The notes below the pieces were generated by a model that saw only the letters and a list, made by a program, of their open reading frames with translations, was not told the origin of the DNA and searched no databases. From positions 305,958,998-306,022,997 of the forward strand of contig NC_090319.1 of the NCBI RefSeq assembly GCF_040869045.1: DNA of 64,000 nucleotides. Reading direction: 5' to 3'. Position 1 is the first letter of the stretch. Each line of letters opens with the position of its first letter. This DNA is from Eurosta solidaginis (Eukaryota > Arthropoda > Insecta > Diptera > Tephritidae). Of the stretch, positions 1-11,365 are shown in pieces. The position numbers and the translations under genes were made by a program.

Positions 1-299
1 TACTGAGTATAATAAACATAAATAAGAATTAGAATAAAAAAAAATTCTGTATTAAAAAAAAAAAACAGGATTACCCTGGTTTCATCGGGCCACTTGAGGG
101 CAGTGCGCTGCCACAACGTCCAAGAAAAAAAAAAACAAAAAAAAAACCTCTGCATAAGGATTGGTACAAAAAGTTTTGCAAATTGAAACATGCTCATAAG
201 GTGCAAACAGATACTTTGATTGACCTTTGGGTTTTATGGCATGGAAATAAATATTTATATTAATGACAGGTAAAGAAAATTTATCGAATTATTCGTTGC

Positions 300-640
300 T
301 GTCGGAGCTGGGTAGTAATGATTACTTTAGGTAATCAATTACCGTCAATTCCCCATTACGTGTACTTGAGGAAAGTAATCAATTCCTTTCCTACACAGCA
401 AAGGAATTTATTACATTTCAATTCCTCAAAAAGAAATACCAAAAGTAATACGTTTTTATAGGCTCAAGTACAGAAAATCTTTGTTTGCTATTTGAAAAAA
501 AAAATACTTAGCTCAAATGTAATTTCTGCCCCAGTACTTTCGAAAGGAATTGCAAATGTAATTGAAAATTTTCCAAGGAATTCCAATTTTCCAATTACAC
601 TCAAAGGAATTGCAAAAGTAATTGAAGAATTCTTAGTGTA
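300..640 (+). repeat. Dispersed AT-rich repeat, copy 1 of an inverted pair
   Basis: This block is built from variants of AAAGGAATTGCAAAAGTAATT, GTACTTTCGAAAGG and CAAAGGAATT. Read in reverse complement it matches 3855-4225. Both copies are bordered by a GAGCTGGGTA-like sequence (near 306 here, near 4212 there). It has no coding potential and is probably a MITE-type element; no target duplication was resolved. Confidence 0.6.
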
Positions 641-1680
641 AAAAATATTTTTGCGTTTCACGCGGTGATTTTATGAGGCCATAGTAACTCCTTGGACCAT
701 GAGAAAATGTTTGTAAAACACAAGCACAGTCTTCAATGACTGGCAATTGATTTCTCCTCGCCATATATGAGGAAGGGTATGGTAAGATTGTATCATCGTA
801 GTTTAGATTTGCGTGAGTGAGAGTGTGACCGAATGTTACTCCTAAGATCTTTGAATGACTGAAAATCGGTAGCGCAACACCATCGACGTGAACGTCCAAT
901 ACTCCACGTCGCAAAACAGAGTGGCCGTGAATTTGGTCGGCAAGGTTCAGGTAATTTGCAGTATATCTTTTTATACAAAGGGGAAAGGGTGAACCTTCTA
1001 TATCTTGGAGTGGAGTACCGTTGGTTTACTGTGTCAAAAGCTTTTGACAGCGCTGGTAGTGCTATGTATTTTGCGGAAACCATGCTGATGAGTGGCTAGG
1101 CGAAGATTCGCAGTAAACTGGCGGATCAGGAAGGTTTCCAATGTCTTCGCTACTGGCGAACGGAGTGATACTGTTCGTTATGACTCACCTTCGTTAGCCG
1201 GTTTCCCAGGCTTGAAAACGTAAGTCAGGTAGCTTTCTCCCTCAGCGCCATGATGTTTTAGCATTGGCATGGCTACTCCATCTGGACGTATTGATTTAGA
1301 AGGTTTGGCTTTTTTCATGGCATCTTCAACCTCTGTGGGGTGATGGTAACGCATCACGCGTAGTGTTTTTTCTCTGTTCCCCTCTGTTTGCACGTAATCT
1401 GGCCTTGTCTGCTCAAGGACGCATTAAAAAATGCCGGCAAAAATCGCTCACGCAAGTCTTCGAGTCCGCAGAGTTGTATCGCCAAAGGCGATGCATATAT
1501 TATCATCGTGTTTTTTCGGGTTAGACAAGGATTTGACCACGGCTTATCGACACCCAAGAGAGGTTGCATTTATTTCGATGCTCTTCCCAATTACACGCTT
1601 GTGTTAATTTACCAGCCGCGTAGTGTTCAAGTTGAGATTCCTAATATGAGTCAAGTTATCTCTAGGGCATGATAGCGCCT
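630..1680 (-). mobile_element. Jockey-like non-LTR retrotransposon remnant, rearranged
   Basis: Minus-strand pieces resemble a Jockey-clade reverse transcriptase. At 1178-1393 there is a stretch ending the linker before the RT (VEDAMKKAKPSKS, then PDGVAMPMLKH), running straight into KPGKPANEGES; the normal intervening residues are lost. At 640-914 there is a thumb-proximal segment (VHVDGVALPIFSHSKILGVTF) related to better copies at 17450 and 51778. Frames are interrupted and segments are missing, so it is a dead, internally deleted copy. Clade assignment rests on the KILGVTFDQDLHF-type motif shared with the other copies. Confidence 0.65.
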
Positions 1681-1837
1681 GGCGGAGTTTCTTTAGAGAA
1701 TATTTTAATTAATTTTTGAACATATACTTATCAGGTGAGCTAGAATCATAGCGCTGAGACTGGTGATAATGCAACACAATGGAAATCAATGTATAGATCC
1801 CAATGTCCAGTCCTGTCAGTATATTCGGATTCTGATT

Positions 1838-2026
1838 CTACAGAAGTCGCAGTGTATCCTTCGACTTGATCACGCATGGTATCCATAAATTAACTTTTGG
1901 TACCGTGGAGTTTTGCGCTTTATCCACCATATCAAACAGCGCGTTCGTTCCTTGCCTTTGTAAGTTTGGAACCACTTCCTCCAGCCACCGCAGACTCGCG
2001 ATGTTGTCGCACGCTATCATTTTCAC
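1838..2026 (-). pseudogene. DUF4780-like protein fragment (transposon-associated)
   Basis: A 62-residue open frame has the pattern D-N-ASLRWLEEVVPNL followed by a VNLWIP segment. This resembles the DUF4780 domain often found in insect transposon-encoded proteins. The domain is normally longer and here lacks both ends. It lies just upstream, in minus-strand sense, of the Jockey-like remnant and could belong to the same or a neighbouring dead element. The assignment is from pattern recognition only. Confidence 0.35.
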
Positions 2027-2179
2027 ACCATGGAATATGCTGAGTACAGCCTCAGGATCAGGATCCTTTGAAAATAATGCAAAATCTATTCAAATTTTTT
2101 TCTTTCCTTTTTGTACCTTTCATAAAATGGAATGGTATATTAAGTTCGGTCTGGTTCTCGGAAACTGTGTTCCTTAAAG

Positions 2180-2959
2180 GAGAAGAGAAAAACAAACAAA
2201 TAAGCATACCGAAATGATCAGCATGACGAACTGTTGTCTATCCGTGTGTATGTTTAAATGCAAACTAGTGCCTCAATTTTTGAGATATCTTGAAATTAAG
2301 ATAGCGCGTACATTTTAGTGTCCGATTAGATATTTGTCGGAGTCGATCGTATCGAACCCCCATGATATATATCTCCCATACAACCGCGTTTTCAGAAAAA
2401 GGATTTTCGCCAATTATTTCTCGTTTTAACAATGTGGCAAGCATTGTTGTCTGAAAAAATCGTCAACAAGGTCGGTCACTGGCCCGCTTCCCGGAAAGAA
2501 GAGTTTCTCAAATAATAACCTGGTCAAGGAAATACCCCCGTACACAATTAACAGGGAAATCGCACCATAAATTAATTTTGGTTAGAATATGTCGGCCCCT
2601 GGTTAATTTCCCGGCAAAATAAGAAAGAAAACGGGTCAAGCTGTGAATCTAAAGCATCAACAATTCTCCTTGAACATATACACAAATATTCATTAAATTG
2701 GGTCCAGGAGGAGTTCAGTCATACGCATGCATGTGATATACATATGTATATATTTTAACGAAGGTATGATAGGAATAATGGGGATACCATTACCTAAAAA
2801 TTCACATATTTTGCGAAACGCCTTATTGCCAAAAGTGAGGGAGATGATAAACTGTCTAACAAAGTCATGGTACAAGCACAAACGTCGTACAGTGAGGAGG
2901 CGGAAATGCAAATATCTCGACTTAAAAACAATGAGGCACAGTAGAAAATCTGACCACTA
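2180..2959. other. Intergenic, nothing recognised
   Basis: AT-rich sequence with no convincing open frame, RNA gene or terminal-repeat element. Confidence 0.5.
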
Positions 2960-2970
2960 AAGTTTTCAAA

Positions 2971-3338
2971 AGTGGCGGCCACCGTGGTGTGATGGTAGCG
3001 TGCTCCGCCTATCACCCGTATGCCCTGGGTTCAAATCCCGGGAAAAGCAACATCAAAATTTTAGAAATAAGATTTTTCAATTAGAAGAAAATTTTTCTAA
3101 GCGGGGTCGCCCCTCGGCAGTGTCTGGCAAGCGCTCCGATTGTATTTCTGCCATGAAAAGCTCTCAGTGAAAACTCATCTGCCTTGCAGATGCCGTTCGG
3201 AGTCGGCATAAAACATGTAGGTCCCGTCCGGCCAATTTGTAGGGAAAAATCAAGAGGAGCACGACGCAAATTGGAAGAGAAGCTCGGCCTTAGATCTCTT
3301 CGGAGGTTATCGCGCCTTACATTTATTTTTTTTTTTTT
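2971..3338 (+). mobile_element. tRNA-derived SINE, copy 1 (with target duplication)
   Basis: The 5' head carries RNA polymerase III internal promoter boxes: an A-box-like GTGTGATGGTAGCG near 2986 and a B box GGGTTCAAATCCC near 3027. The anticodon-arm region CCGCCTATCAC resembles tRNA-Asp. A conserved body follows (GCGGGGTCGCCCCTCGGCAG; ATGCCGTTCGGAGTCGGC), ending in TTACATTTATT plus a T run. It is flanked by an 11-bp direct repeat AAGTTTTCAAA at 2960-2970 and 3339-3349, a clean target-site duplication. Copies 2 and 3 lie at about 39319 and 55170. It is non-coding and mobilised in trans by a LINE. Confidence 0.9.
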
Positions 3339-3349
3339 AAGTTTTCAAA

Positions 3350-3854
3350 CGAGGAGGCGAAACGATGCATCATTTTTACCCAAACTTTTGAATATAACGA
3401 AGCTTTTGGCATTGACAAATGTAATTGCACCTGGTGCTGCTATACTTTCATTACACTTCAAACGCTTCTGAGGCTTCATGCGGACGACTCTTTCTCATTG
3501 TCTGCTCTAATATTATTTATTACAATATGGTTCAGAGGAGGCAACTATGGATGCTATCAAAAGATCAAGAATACGAGAAAAAAGTTTTGCGGAACATTAA
3601 TGGTATTTACGTTATGCCAGCTGAATGTATCAAAGAAAATTAAAAACTATGCTGCTTTCCTATAGCCACCACCCTTTGATAGCGGAGGAAGGAAAGGATA
3701 TGCACTTACTTAGCTGGGAACTTTAACGAGGATAATAATTTTATATTCATTGGTGTTTCCAAATGCTTTCAGTTACCACTCACAAGAAAAATCTGATGAA
3801 ATAATGAAAACTGGGACACGAAAAGTCACCCACATCAACCGGAGTAAGTTCCTA
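3350..3854. other. Intergenic, nothing recognised
   Basis: Short open frames only, none with recognisable similarity or codon structure. Confidence 0.5.
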
Positions 3855-4225
3855 TACACAGACTAACTTGTAGTTTTTCAATTACTTTCGCAATTCCTTT
3901 GAGGAATGGAATGGGAAATTCGAAAGTAATTTTTCCATTCCTTGTAATGTAATTGAAAGAAATTTCGATTACATATCCCATTCCTTTCGAAAGTACTGGG
4001 AAAGAAATTACAATTGCGCAAAGTATTTTTCTTTTTTTTTCAATTACAAACAAGAAATTGTTTGTACTCGAGCCTCAAAAAACCGAAATTACTTTTGGTT
4101 TTTTTTTTTTTTAGGAATTGAAATGTAGTCAACTCCTTTGCTGTGGAGCAAAGGAATTGATTACATTTTCCAATTACTGAGGAATGTTGGGTAATGTAAT
4201 GGAGTCGAATTTACCCAGCTCTGGT
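3855..4225 (-). repeat. Dispersed AT-rich repeat, copy 2 of an inverted pair
   Basis: Reverse-complement counterpart of 300-640. Shared blocks include CCTTTCGAAAGTACTGGG, the AAAGGAATTGATTACATTT segment and the terminal ACCCAGCTCTG. The two copies have diverged with small indels. It has no coding potential. Confidence 0.6.
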
Positions 4226-4439
4226 TGCTGTCCGTATGGCCGAACATTCCCAACGTAAAGAGCGGCATGGATTTATGCCTATGTTTGTAAAAGTGGGCGG
4301 GCCAGGCTCTTGGCAACATAAATTTTATCTTGCCAAAAAATGGAGCCTGTGAGGATGAAACCATTGATATTTAAATATATGTACTTTATATATTAATTTG
4401 TATGGAAAAGTGGGTGCTGCTACGCCCCTTTTAGGAAAT

Positions 4440-4665
4440 ATTTAAGATCGCTTTATCATATCTAAGCAGGTATTAAATATTTGGTATAGATATTCCACAT
4501 ATGACGAAATTGAGGTGGGAAAGGGAAGAGGGAGTGGGATTGCAGGCGGGAGTGTGAGTGAGATTGGGACTGGGAATGGGTGTGGGAGTGGAGGTAGAAG
4601 TGGTAGGGTGGTAGGGAGATACATGGAATAAGGTATGGTTGGACAACGACTGCCAGGTACGCTAG
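4440..4665 (+). mobile_element. Helitron 3' end fragment
   Basis: The segment ends in GACTGCCAGGTACGCTAG followed by T, the CTAG|T terminus expected for Helitrons. It is preceded by a G-rich tract of GGGAnTGGGA-type repeats. The larger Helitron ending at 16965 has the same layout: a GGGACTGGGACT tract and the terminus CTGCCGGGTCTGCTAG then T. The open frames across the tract are by-products of its simple composition. The 5' end was not found. Confidence 0.65.
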
Positions 4666-5240
4666 TGTAGTTACTAACATTTAAAAAAAAAAACAATTTT
4701 ACTTTGTAAATAATCTGCAATATGTATATTTGCTTAATCCTTTACACCTTGTATCTTATACTACGTACCAACCTTATAAGCAAAAAAATAAATATTATAA
4801 CAGTTAACAATAAATCTGTGCGATTATACATTAAAAAATGATTATTTAACTAATATGCTAAATAATTAACATAGAAAAATCATACAAACATATTTATATT
4901 TACAGCTAAACTTCTTAAACCGATATTATGCTAAAAACGGAGGAAGGTGGAGGATTTATGAAGATTTCGGGTTGTGAAAACTTTTGCCATTCGATTATCG
5001 AGTTTTACATTAAATTTCTAGAAAAATTAGTTATGGAAGACTCACTGTAGAATATATATATTTGTTTTTGTATTTTATGAGTCATTTTCTCAATGTACCG
5101 TCAATGCTTACCGGAACTTTAATAGATCACTCATGGAAAGTTCGGAAATATGCCGGGATATTCAGAAACTGGCCCATGCAATAATGCTTCTGGTATAAAA
5201 TTTCCATTTAATTTTATACCATCAACATCATCAGTCTATT

Positions 5241-5243
<3 letters not shown>

Positions 5244-5282
<39 letters not shown>
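5244..5282. repeat. (CT)n microsatellite
   Basis: Almost perfect CT dinucleotide array with one TTT interruption, directly visible. Confidence 0.95.
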
Positions 5283-6589
5283 GTTTCTCATACGCTCTTC
5301 CTACCCAGCGGTGTACTGTAAGATAGATCGCAACACTAGGCCGTTGATTTTTAAAGCTTGAAGAAAAAAAATCTAGATTTAAGTTATTTACAAAAAAAAA
5401 ACGTGTGCCCAAAAAATTGTAGCTAAAAATTGCTTAGCACTCTCTTTGCAGAAGAAAAAGCAGTTAAAACGTGTTTTAAAGAAGAAAACGGTGAACAAAA
5501 TTTTGAAATTTGCAAAACGCTGTTTCCAGAAAATGCTGTAAATATAAAATGTGCGGCGCAATTTTTTTTTTTTCGGAAATAAAACTCATACAAACAAAAA
5601 ATTTAATAAAAAAATTTTAAATATGACACAACTTCTTTTGCAGGAAACGCTAATTTATTTGCGCAAGAACACCCAAATGTAAAGAACTGTTAGGGTTTTT
5701 TGTTCAAGGAAAAATTGAGAAAAATAAATTTAATTTGCAAAAAAAAAAATTAACAATAGTAGCAATATTTTTCGCAGAAAAAACTAAAGCAAATAAAAAT
5801 AAAAAAAAAAACAGGTTCACAGAATAGATATGGATAACAAACTTTAGGATTTTTTTGCAGGAAAAATGAGACCAAATATATTGAAATTTTTAGTTGAGAA
5901 AGAACTAAAATATTTTTAAAATTTCTTACAAGTATTTTTTTTTTAATTTTTTTTTTTTTTTTATTTATTATTTTTTTAAGAAGAGTTTAAAAACATTTAA
6001 CGTGTTCATTTTCCTTGATTCTGGAGCACAAAAAAACGTTTTCCAAAAAAAACAATTAAACATTTTTTAGTATTTTTTCACACAAAAAACAGAGCTGGAA
6101 ATTCGTAAACATTTTTTTTTAGAAAAACTGGAGCTAAAGGCGCAAAATTAAGGGCCGTCTTTTTTTTTATGTAAACTTTAGGGTTTTTCTCTGCTAAAAA
6201 TAGTTTTCGTAACAAGAATTTGTGTTTATAGGGCAGATACATTTTAAAGTGCACATCAGAAAACTGCGCTTTTTATGCATTCGAAAAATTGAACAGTCAT
6301 AAGAAAAAAGTTGGCTTTATTGGCCGGCCAGTTCAACTTAACCTAAGAGTGGCCAAATCACCTACCTACAAATTTCTAAGGTGAATAGTTTAATTGATTA
6401 AAATAAGCGTTTAACCTTTCTACAAAAAGTAGTATGTTTGAAGCAAATATTTGCGTGAATAAAATGAATGAGGTAATTAGTAGAAAAAACGTTTCATCCG
6501 GTTCACGTTCATGGAGCGATCAATATTGTGCGCACCAAAAGTATTGATATAGCCCCTGTGCGACGGCTTTTTTCATACAAAGCTTACAA

Positions 6590-6720
6590 AAGCTATCATC
6601 CGGTGGCAAAATCCTGAGCCAGATAAATAATTTTGCATGTAAATGCAACAACAACGATTTGATCCAGATAAATCCAGATAGAAGTATGGTTCAATTTGTG
6701 AGCCAGATAATTTGTTAATT
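6590..6720 (+). repeat. GAGCCAGATAA dispersed repeat
   Basis: Shares AATCCTGAGCCAGATAA, TAATTTTGCATGTAA, AAATGCAACAACAA and GGTTCAATTTGTGAGCCAGA with partial copies at 57465-57520 and 61850-61910. The three copies keep different parts, so it is a dispersed element of unknown class. Confidence 0.55.
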
Positions 6721-8552
6721 ACTTCTTTTTAGGTTGGCAACGCGGCCTTTAATATACCTACTTTTTCAAAAATAGATGTCGCTGCTTAGCCTCGCCGTAT
6801 GAGTTAAATGAAAAACAGCGGCGACATCGGCCTATAACATTTCACGTGTGCGAAAATTTCACGACATCTGCTTCTCAAGTCTCTCAATGATCCAGAGCAT
6901 TCCGGTGAGAATTGAGCGTGAGCCGGAGCTGTAAAACTCACTGAAAGACGGCAAATGTTTTCGTTTTCCTGCACTATTTTGACCTCATTTCTCATTTTTT
7001 GTCTGGCTTGATGTTAAAAGTATGTTATGCCTAGTTTTGTTGCAATACGAGTAACTAAGAGTACGTCGTACTCGAGTACTTTGTTCAAGTACTGATTTTT
7101 TTCGAAGTCCGTTACCTCTTACAGCTACCTTTTAAGTTATCGGGTACAAGGGCACGGTACTCACGTCGAATATTGCCTCTTATATTTTAGTAAATTGTGC
7201 TCAGAAAGTTCGTAAAAAAATGTTTCCAAGGTTTCGAGGCAATTGTTAATTTGAGTGAGTTGCTTTATTATGACAGTAACGAATTAATTTCCATACTGAT
7301 AATTATAATGTGTACGTACGAGTAAGTATCGAATACTTTCCATCGATACTTTTATTGGTATTGCGATTGTTTTAATGAGTAGAGGTATCGAGTACAAGGT
7401 GGTGTCGCAACAACACTAGTTATGCCACATGTACATGTGTATATGTACTTTATGAGGAGCCAATGATGCTTGAAAATATCAACAGTAGCTTTTTCTAGTC
7501 GTGTTATGAGAATGCATGCACAAACAACATGCATAGTGTCCCTGCAAAAAATGCGCTTAGTCTAGGATGAATCCGGGATGAGTCGCAAAGGAGTATGCGA
7601 CCAATGCCAGTTTTGATCTCTTTGTATGAGTTGATGTGCTCCCTTTTGTTTGAGCATGTCCTGTTAAGAGCCTAATTGCACACATTTATACCCGAAAGGG
7701 ATCGATAGGACCAATCCCCATTGTACCCATAAGGAAACATATGAAGACTAGTCGCTTTTCGGTTCAATAAGGGGATCTGTAATTCTTGCCTAAATTCAAA
7801 ATAAGTTTTGTATAAAAATGAAGTAACTACGCTGAGTAAGAAGTAGTAGAGGGTGGTTTGATTTTCTTCAAAGGCAAAACTAGTCCAGCCCTATAATTAT
7901 GTACAAATTTACAAGAACCACAAGCAGCCAAGTTGACTTTTGAGTATGATCCTGTATATCGTTCCAAAATAGTAATAAACATTTTTTTTGGTGGTATATA
8001 ACCGGGGAGATTAAGCCCGCTTTTTAATTGTTCCCTTTGGTTGGTCATGTTATTGTATTAACGTTTTTGGCCGACTCCGTACGCATTTGCTAAGGAAAAT
8101 GACTTTTTGGCTGAGAAACTTTTCATGCCAGAAACACAAACGAAGGGTTTGCTTAGCCACCAAAACTATTCGATGTAATTTCTTCGCCCGCTTTTCAAAA
8201 AGGAATAAAAAATATTCTCCGAAAATTTAACCCTAACTCCGGCATATTGGTTAATTTCTAGTAATTTAGGTTCGGTATATGGCTACGAATTTTTCTTAAA
8301 TAACTCGTTTCAGTCACCTGTAATCTCTTTTATTTTACTCATTTCATTGCCGTTTTTAATTTTTTTTTTAAATGGGCTACATAGACTTCAAACTGACTAA
8401 TCGCAACTGTACCACCCGAAAGGCACTAAAAGAGATCAATTATGCCCAAGTGTAGACAAAAGAAATCAAACGGAGACCAATCTCTTTAGGGATTAATCTA
8501 ACGATTTTTTACAGTGGTATAATACACAACACAACACACATTTGTTAAGCGT

Positions 8553-10286
8553 TCAATGAACTGGCATTGTGATGCGTGGCGATAAAGTTTTCGTCGCTGA
8601 ACGATGACGCCTTTGTAAAAACATTTTTACCGATTCCAATGGCAATTGAAAATGATAATAAGCACAATAAGGCAATGGATCCCAATAAGCGAATAAAGCT
8701 TCACGCTTATCCAACACAGCTAATGGTGTGGTCGAATGCTCAACAGCACTCCAACGAAAACTTGATGTTAATGCACGTAAAGTTGATTCTTCATCCAGAC
8801 TTGTAAAACTTAATTGACGACGATGTATACATTTCATGGTGCGGCATAAGATTTGTGCATGTGAACGATTATAACATATATATGGTAGGGAGACACCTAC
8901 TCTAACACCTAACGGTACAAATTGTGTTGTACCTTGACATTTAATTAAACGAAAACTCATATGACCGTTAATGCTACGTTGAAAACGTACTTTAGCAAAG
9001 AATGTCTTTAACCAAATATCAATCAAAGCCTCATCGGACATAATGATAGTGGGTTTAGATTTAGATGATGATGATGATGATGTCACATTTATGGGTGGTG
9101 CTATTGGTAGTAAATTTTTCGTTTCATGTTCCACCTTACACGTTATATTCGATACAACACGTGAGTCCTTAACCGTTGTACATGTAACATAATGTTCACC
9201 AGGTAAATCACGTACCACCATCCATTTGTCACGTTCACTTATATCATGATTAAATTTGAAATCGACGCGATTATTCGGCAATAAATATTTAATACGTTCA
9301 ACTAAACCTTGAAAACCAACTGCCATGAGGATATTACGAAAATTACTTATAAAATTACTTTCATATAATTTTTGTAAATCATATAGCGTTGTGAGTACAG
9401 CATATGGTGGTACATTTATATTGTGTGCTGTACATTTTTTAAAAAACTCCAAACAATCATCCAATATGGTTGTCTCATTTAAGCCTGGTATAAAACTTGC
9501 ACAACCCAACAGCTCTAAATGTTGTTTGGCCAGTGCATCATAATAGGCAGGACTTGTTGCACAAACTGGTATATAGACAGCGGGTTTTTCTTTGTTGACT
9601 ATTTGACATAATGCCGTTATGTAATTATTTCCATTATCCGCACTTGGCCTGGGTACAATATAAAATTTATCGACTGCAGTTGAGAAACGCGCTAAGCCGA
9701 AGAGACCTTCAAATTCGAATACAACAACACGTGAACCGGATGAATAAAAATTACGTGCCAAATGTAAAGTTTGTATTGTACTGCCGCAACTAATTAGTAC
9801 CGTACGTTTATATGCACGTTTCCTGTCAGCCATGGTTCCTGTTGAGTTTGTTGTTGTTGTTGCATCCATTAATGAGTCAATATTTAAAAACCATTTAACA
9901 AGCGAAACGGGTATGCGTAAAAATTTCCAAAAAATCCACAAAAGCCCCGAAAGCCAAAAACTAGGCGCAGCAATGGATAACGGCATATAAAGTATGTAAC
10001 GTATGAGCGTAAAAGCTATATTGATTAACAGCTGTGGCCAAAACAGTAAAATCGCTTTGATAGTAGAGATGATAACGGAACGCTTGGTGCGCTTTCGCAA
10101 TAATTCGCCATTTTGTTGTCTTACAGTGGTGTATTTATTACTTTCAGTTGTTGTTGCTGCAGCCGACAATGTGTCCTGTTGGTGTGGATCTTCTGGTATT
10201 TGATCTAAAGAATTGATGCGTCGAAAGCGTGTACGCGTATAGCGCAATAGGCGCGCTTGTTCTTGTTTTCTTAAAGGATCCGTCAT
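8553..10286 (-). CDS. Membrane-anchored ATP-grasp-like protein
   Basis: Complete 577-residue single-exon frame. The ATG is in good fly context (TCAAAATG on the coding strand) and the stop is TGA. Residues 1-70 are basic and hydrophilic. Residues about 76-132 hold two hydrophobic segments likely to be membrane spans or a hairpin anchor. From 162 a Rossmann-like unit begins (VLISCGSTIQTLHLARNF, then VVVFEFE), as in the preATP-grasp domain of carbamoyl-phosphate-synthase-like and biotin-carboxylase-like enzymes. An ATP-grasp-like body follows to about 485, broken by a serine-rich linker at 402-410. GHMSFRLI (441-448) sits where ATP-grasp enzymes carry their late metal-binding strand, but the usual acidic residue and Asn pair is not obvious, so activity is uncertain. 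Substrate unknown. Family placement is by pattern; that the gene is real is nearly certain from its length and intactness. Confidence 0.85.
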   Translation of the reverse strand: MTDPLRKQEQARLLRYTRTRFRRINSLDQIPEDPHQQDTLSAAATTTESNKYTTVRQQNGELLRKRTKRSVIISTIKAILLFWPQLLINIAFTLIRYILYMPLSIAAPSFWLSGLLWIFWKFLRIPVSLVKWFLNIDSLMDATTTTNSTGTMADRKRAYKRTVLISCGSTIQTLHLARNFYSSGSRVVVFEFEGLFGLARFSTAVDKFYIVPRPSADNGNNYITALCQIVNKEKPAVYIPVCATSPAYYDALAKQHLELLGCASFIPGLNETTILDDCLEFFKKCTAHNINVPPYAVLTTLYDLQKLYESNFISNFRNILMAVGFQGLVERIKYLLPNNRVDFKFNHDISERDKWMVVRDLPGEHYVTCTTVKDSRVVSNITCKVEHETKNLLPIAPPINVTSSSSSSKSKPTIIMSDEALIDIWLKTFFAKVRFQRSINGHMSFRLIKCQGTTQFVPLGVRVGVSLPYICYNRSHAQILCRTMKCIHRRQLSFTSLDEESTLRALTSSFRWSAVEHSTTPLAVLDKREALFAYWDPLPYCAYYHFQLPLESVKMFLQRRHRSATKTLSPRITMPVH

Positions 10287-10789
10287 TTTGATATAATTTT
10301 TGTACTTAAATTAAACTTCAATTGACTGCACGATTGTGAAAATGTCCACAATATAAAAACAGTTATATATTAATTCAAAGTTTTTCGTCGTTCGTTGTTT
10401 TTTTTTTTTTGTTTGCTACTAGCCTTGCTGTGCTAAGGCCCGCAGACGGCAAGTTTGTATTAATATTAATTTTTATTGAAAAGTTTTATTAGCTACGCGT
10501 ATGCAATATTGGCAAAACTCTATGAGCTACTAAGTACCGTTTAAATAGCGTTTCATCTTTTTAAATCTCTATATTCATATTAAAAAATGAAAACGAAAAC
10601 AAAAAAAAACACAAACAAGAAAAAATTACAGATCTCATTCGTAGCGCCATTCCCATTAGTCCGTTATTAATCTTAATATATTTATTAAATAATTAATTAT
10701 AAATCCCGAATAATACTATGCATGTTCATAAGTACATTAAACCGTAAGCTTGAATTTTTTTTTTTTTTTTGTGGAAAGTAATGTCCAGC
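10287..10789. promoter_or_regulatory. 5' flank of the ATP-grasp-like gene
   Basis: Upstream region of the minus-strand gene. It is AT-rich with a T run near 10400. No clear TATA box or initiator was pinned down, so the start of transcription is unplaced. No coding frame is supported. Confidence 0.4.
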
Positions 10790-11365
10790 CAAAGGTTCCG
10801 ATTTAGACATAAGTGAGGTGGACAGCTCCGTCCGACCGCCGCTGATTTATCTCCTCGGGAGAATCGACGAATATAAGAACAGGGCAACGGACTTGCTATG
10901 GGCCAATAGGGTTGACTGCGAAGTCTCAAGGTCCTTGGATAGGAAAGGCACCAGCTTCCTTCTCAAAGTGAACAAATCTGCGGTGATAGTACTTACGTGT
11001 GTCATCACAGGTCATTGTGCTATCGCACCAATGCTCCGACGGTGGCGAATACCAACAAAATCCCTCTGCAGAAGCTGTCAGGATGAGGAGGAAGAGGAGT
11101 CGATCTACCACTTTCTCACCCGATGTCCGGCGCTTCAAAGAAGGCTCAGATTTCTGGGCTCAGGATTATTCGACAGCCTGGCAGAGGTTGGGAAGGTGGA
11201 CGTCTCGCTTCTTCTTAGGTTCATCAGGGAAAGCAAGTGGTTCCTTAAGGACTACTAGGAGGCAATGGGGCTAAACGAATTTTCCGCCACCCTGTACTTA
11301 CAATGGGCAAAAATGTCTCCGAGTGGAAGTGTGGGTAACACTCACGCACGCCCTCTTAACCTAAC
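10790..11365 (+). mobile_element. LINE 3' fragment (region after RNase H)
   Basis: The open frame at 10818-11258 ends with a cysteine/histidine pattern: CRSCQDEEEEESIYHFLTRC, then PALQRRLRFLG. This is typical of the C terminus of RNase-H-bearing LINEs. A short 3' UTR and an AACCTAACCTAACCT tail (to about 11365) follow. No RT is left, so it is a 5'-truncated dead copy. It is distinct in sequence from the LINE at 25059. Confidence 0.7.

Larger units (their letters stand above)
4666..8552. other. Gene-free AT-rich intergenic region
   Basis: No gene is supported in these 3.9 kb. Contents: a CT microsatellite at 5244-5282; a strongly A/T-homopolymeric stretch at about 5340-6200; a short LINE-tail-like piece at 6315-6342 (GGCCGGCCAGTTCAACTTAA) like the 3' ends of the LINEs at 25059 and 47183; a GAGCCAGATAA repeat at 6590-6720; and a patch at 7040-7400 with repeated GTACTCGAGTAC-like palindromes. 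The last 100 bases should be the 3' UTR of the gene ending at 8553. Confidence 0.5.

Noticed and set aside
2975..3050. Possible tRNA gene
   Set aside because: The promoter boxes fit, but the cloverleaf is not complete and the sequence continues into a repeated 370-bp body with target duplications; it is the head of a SINE.
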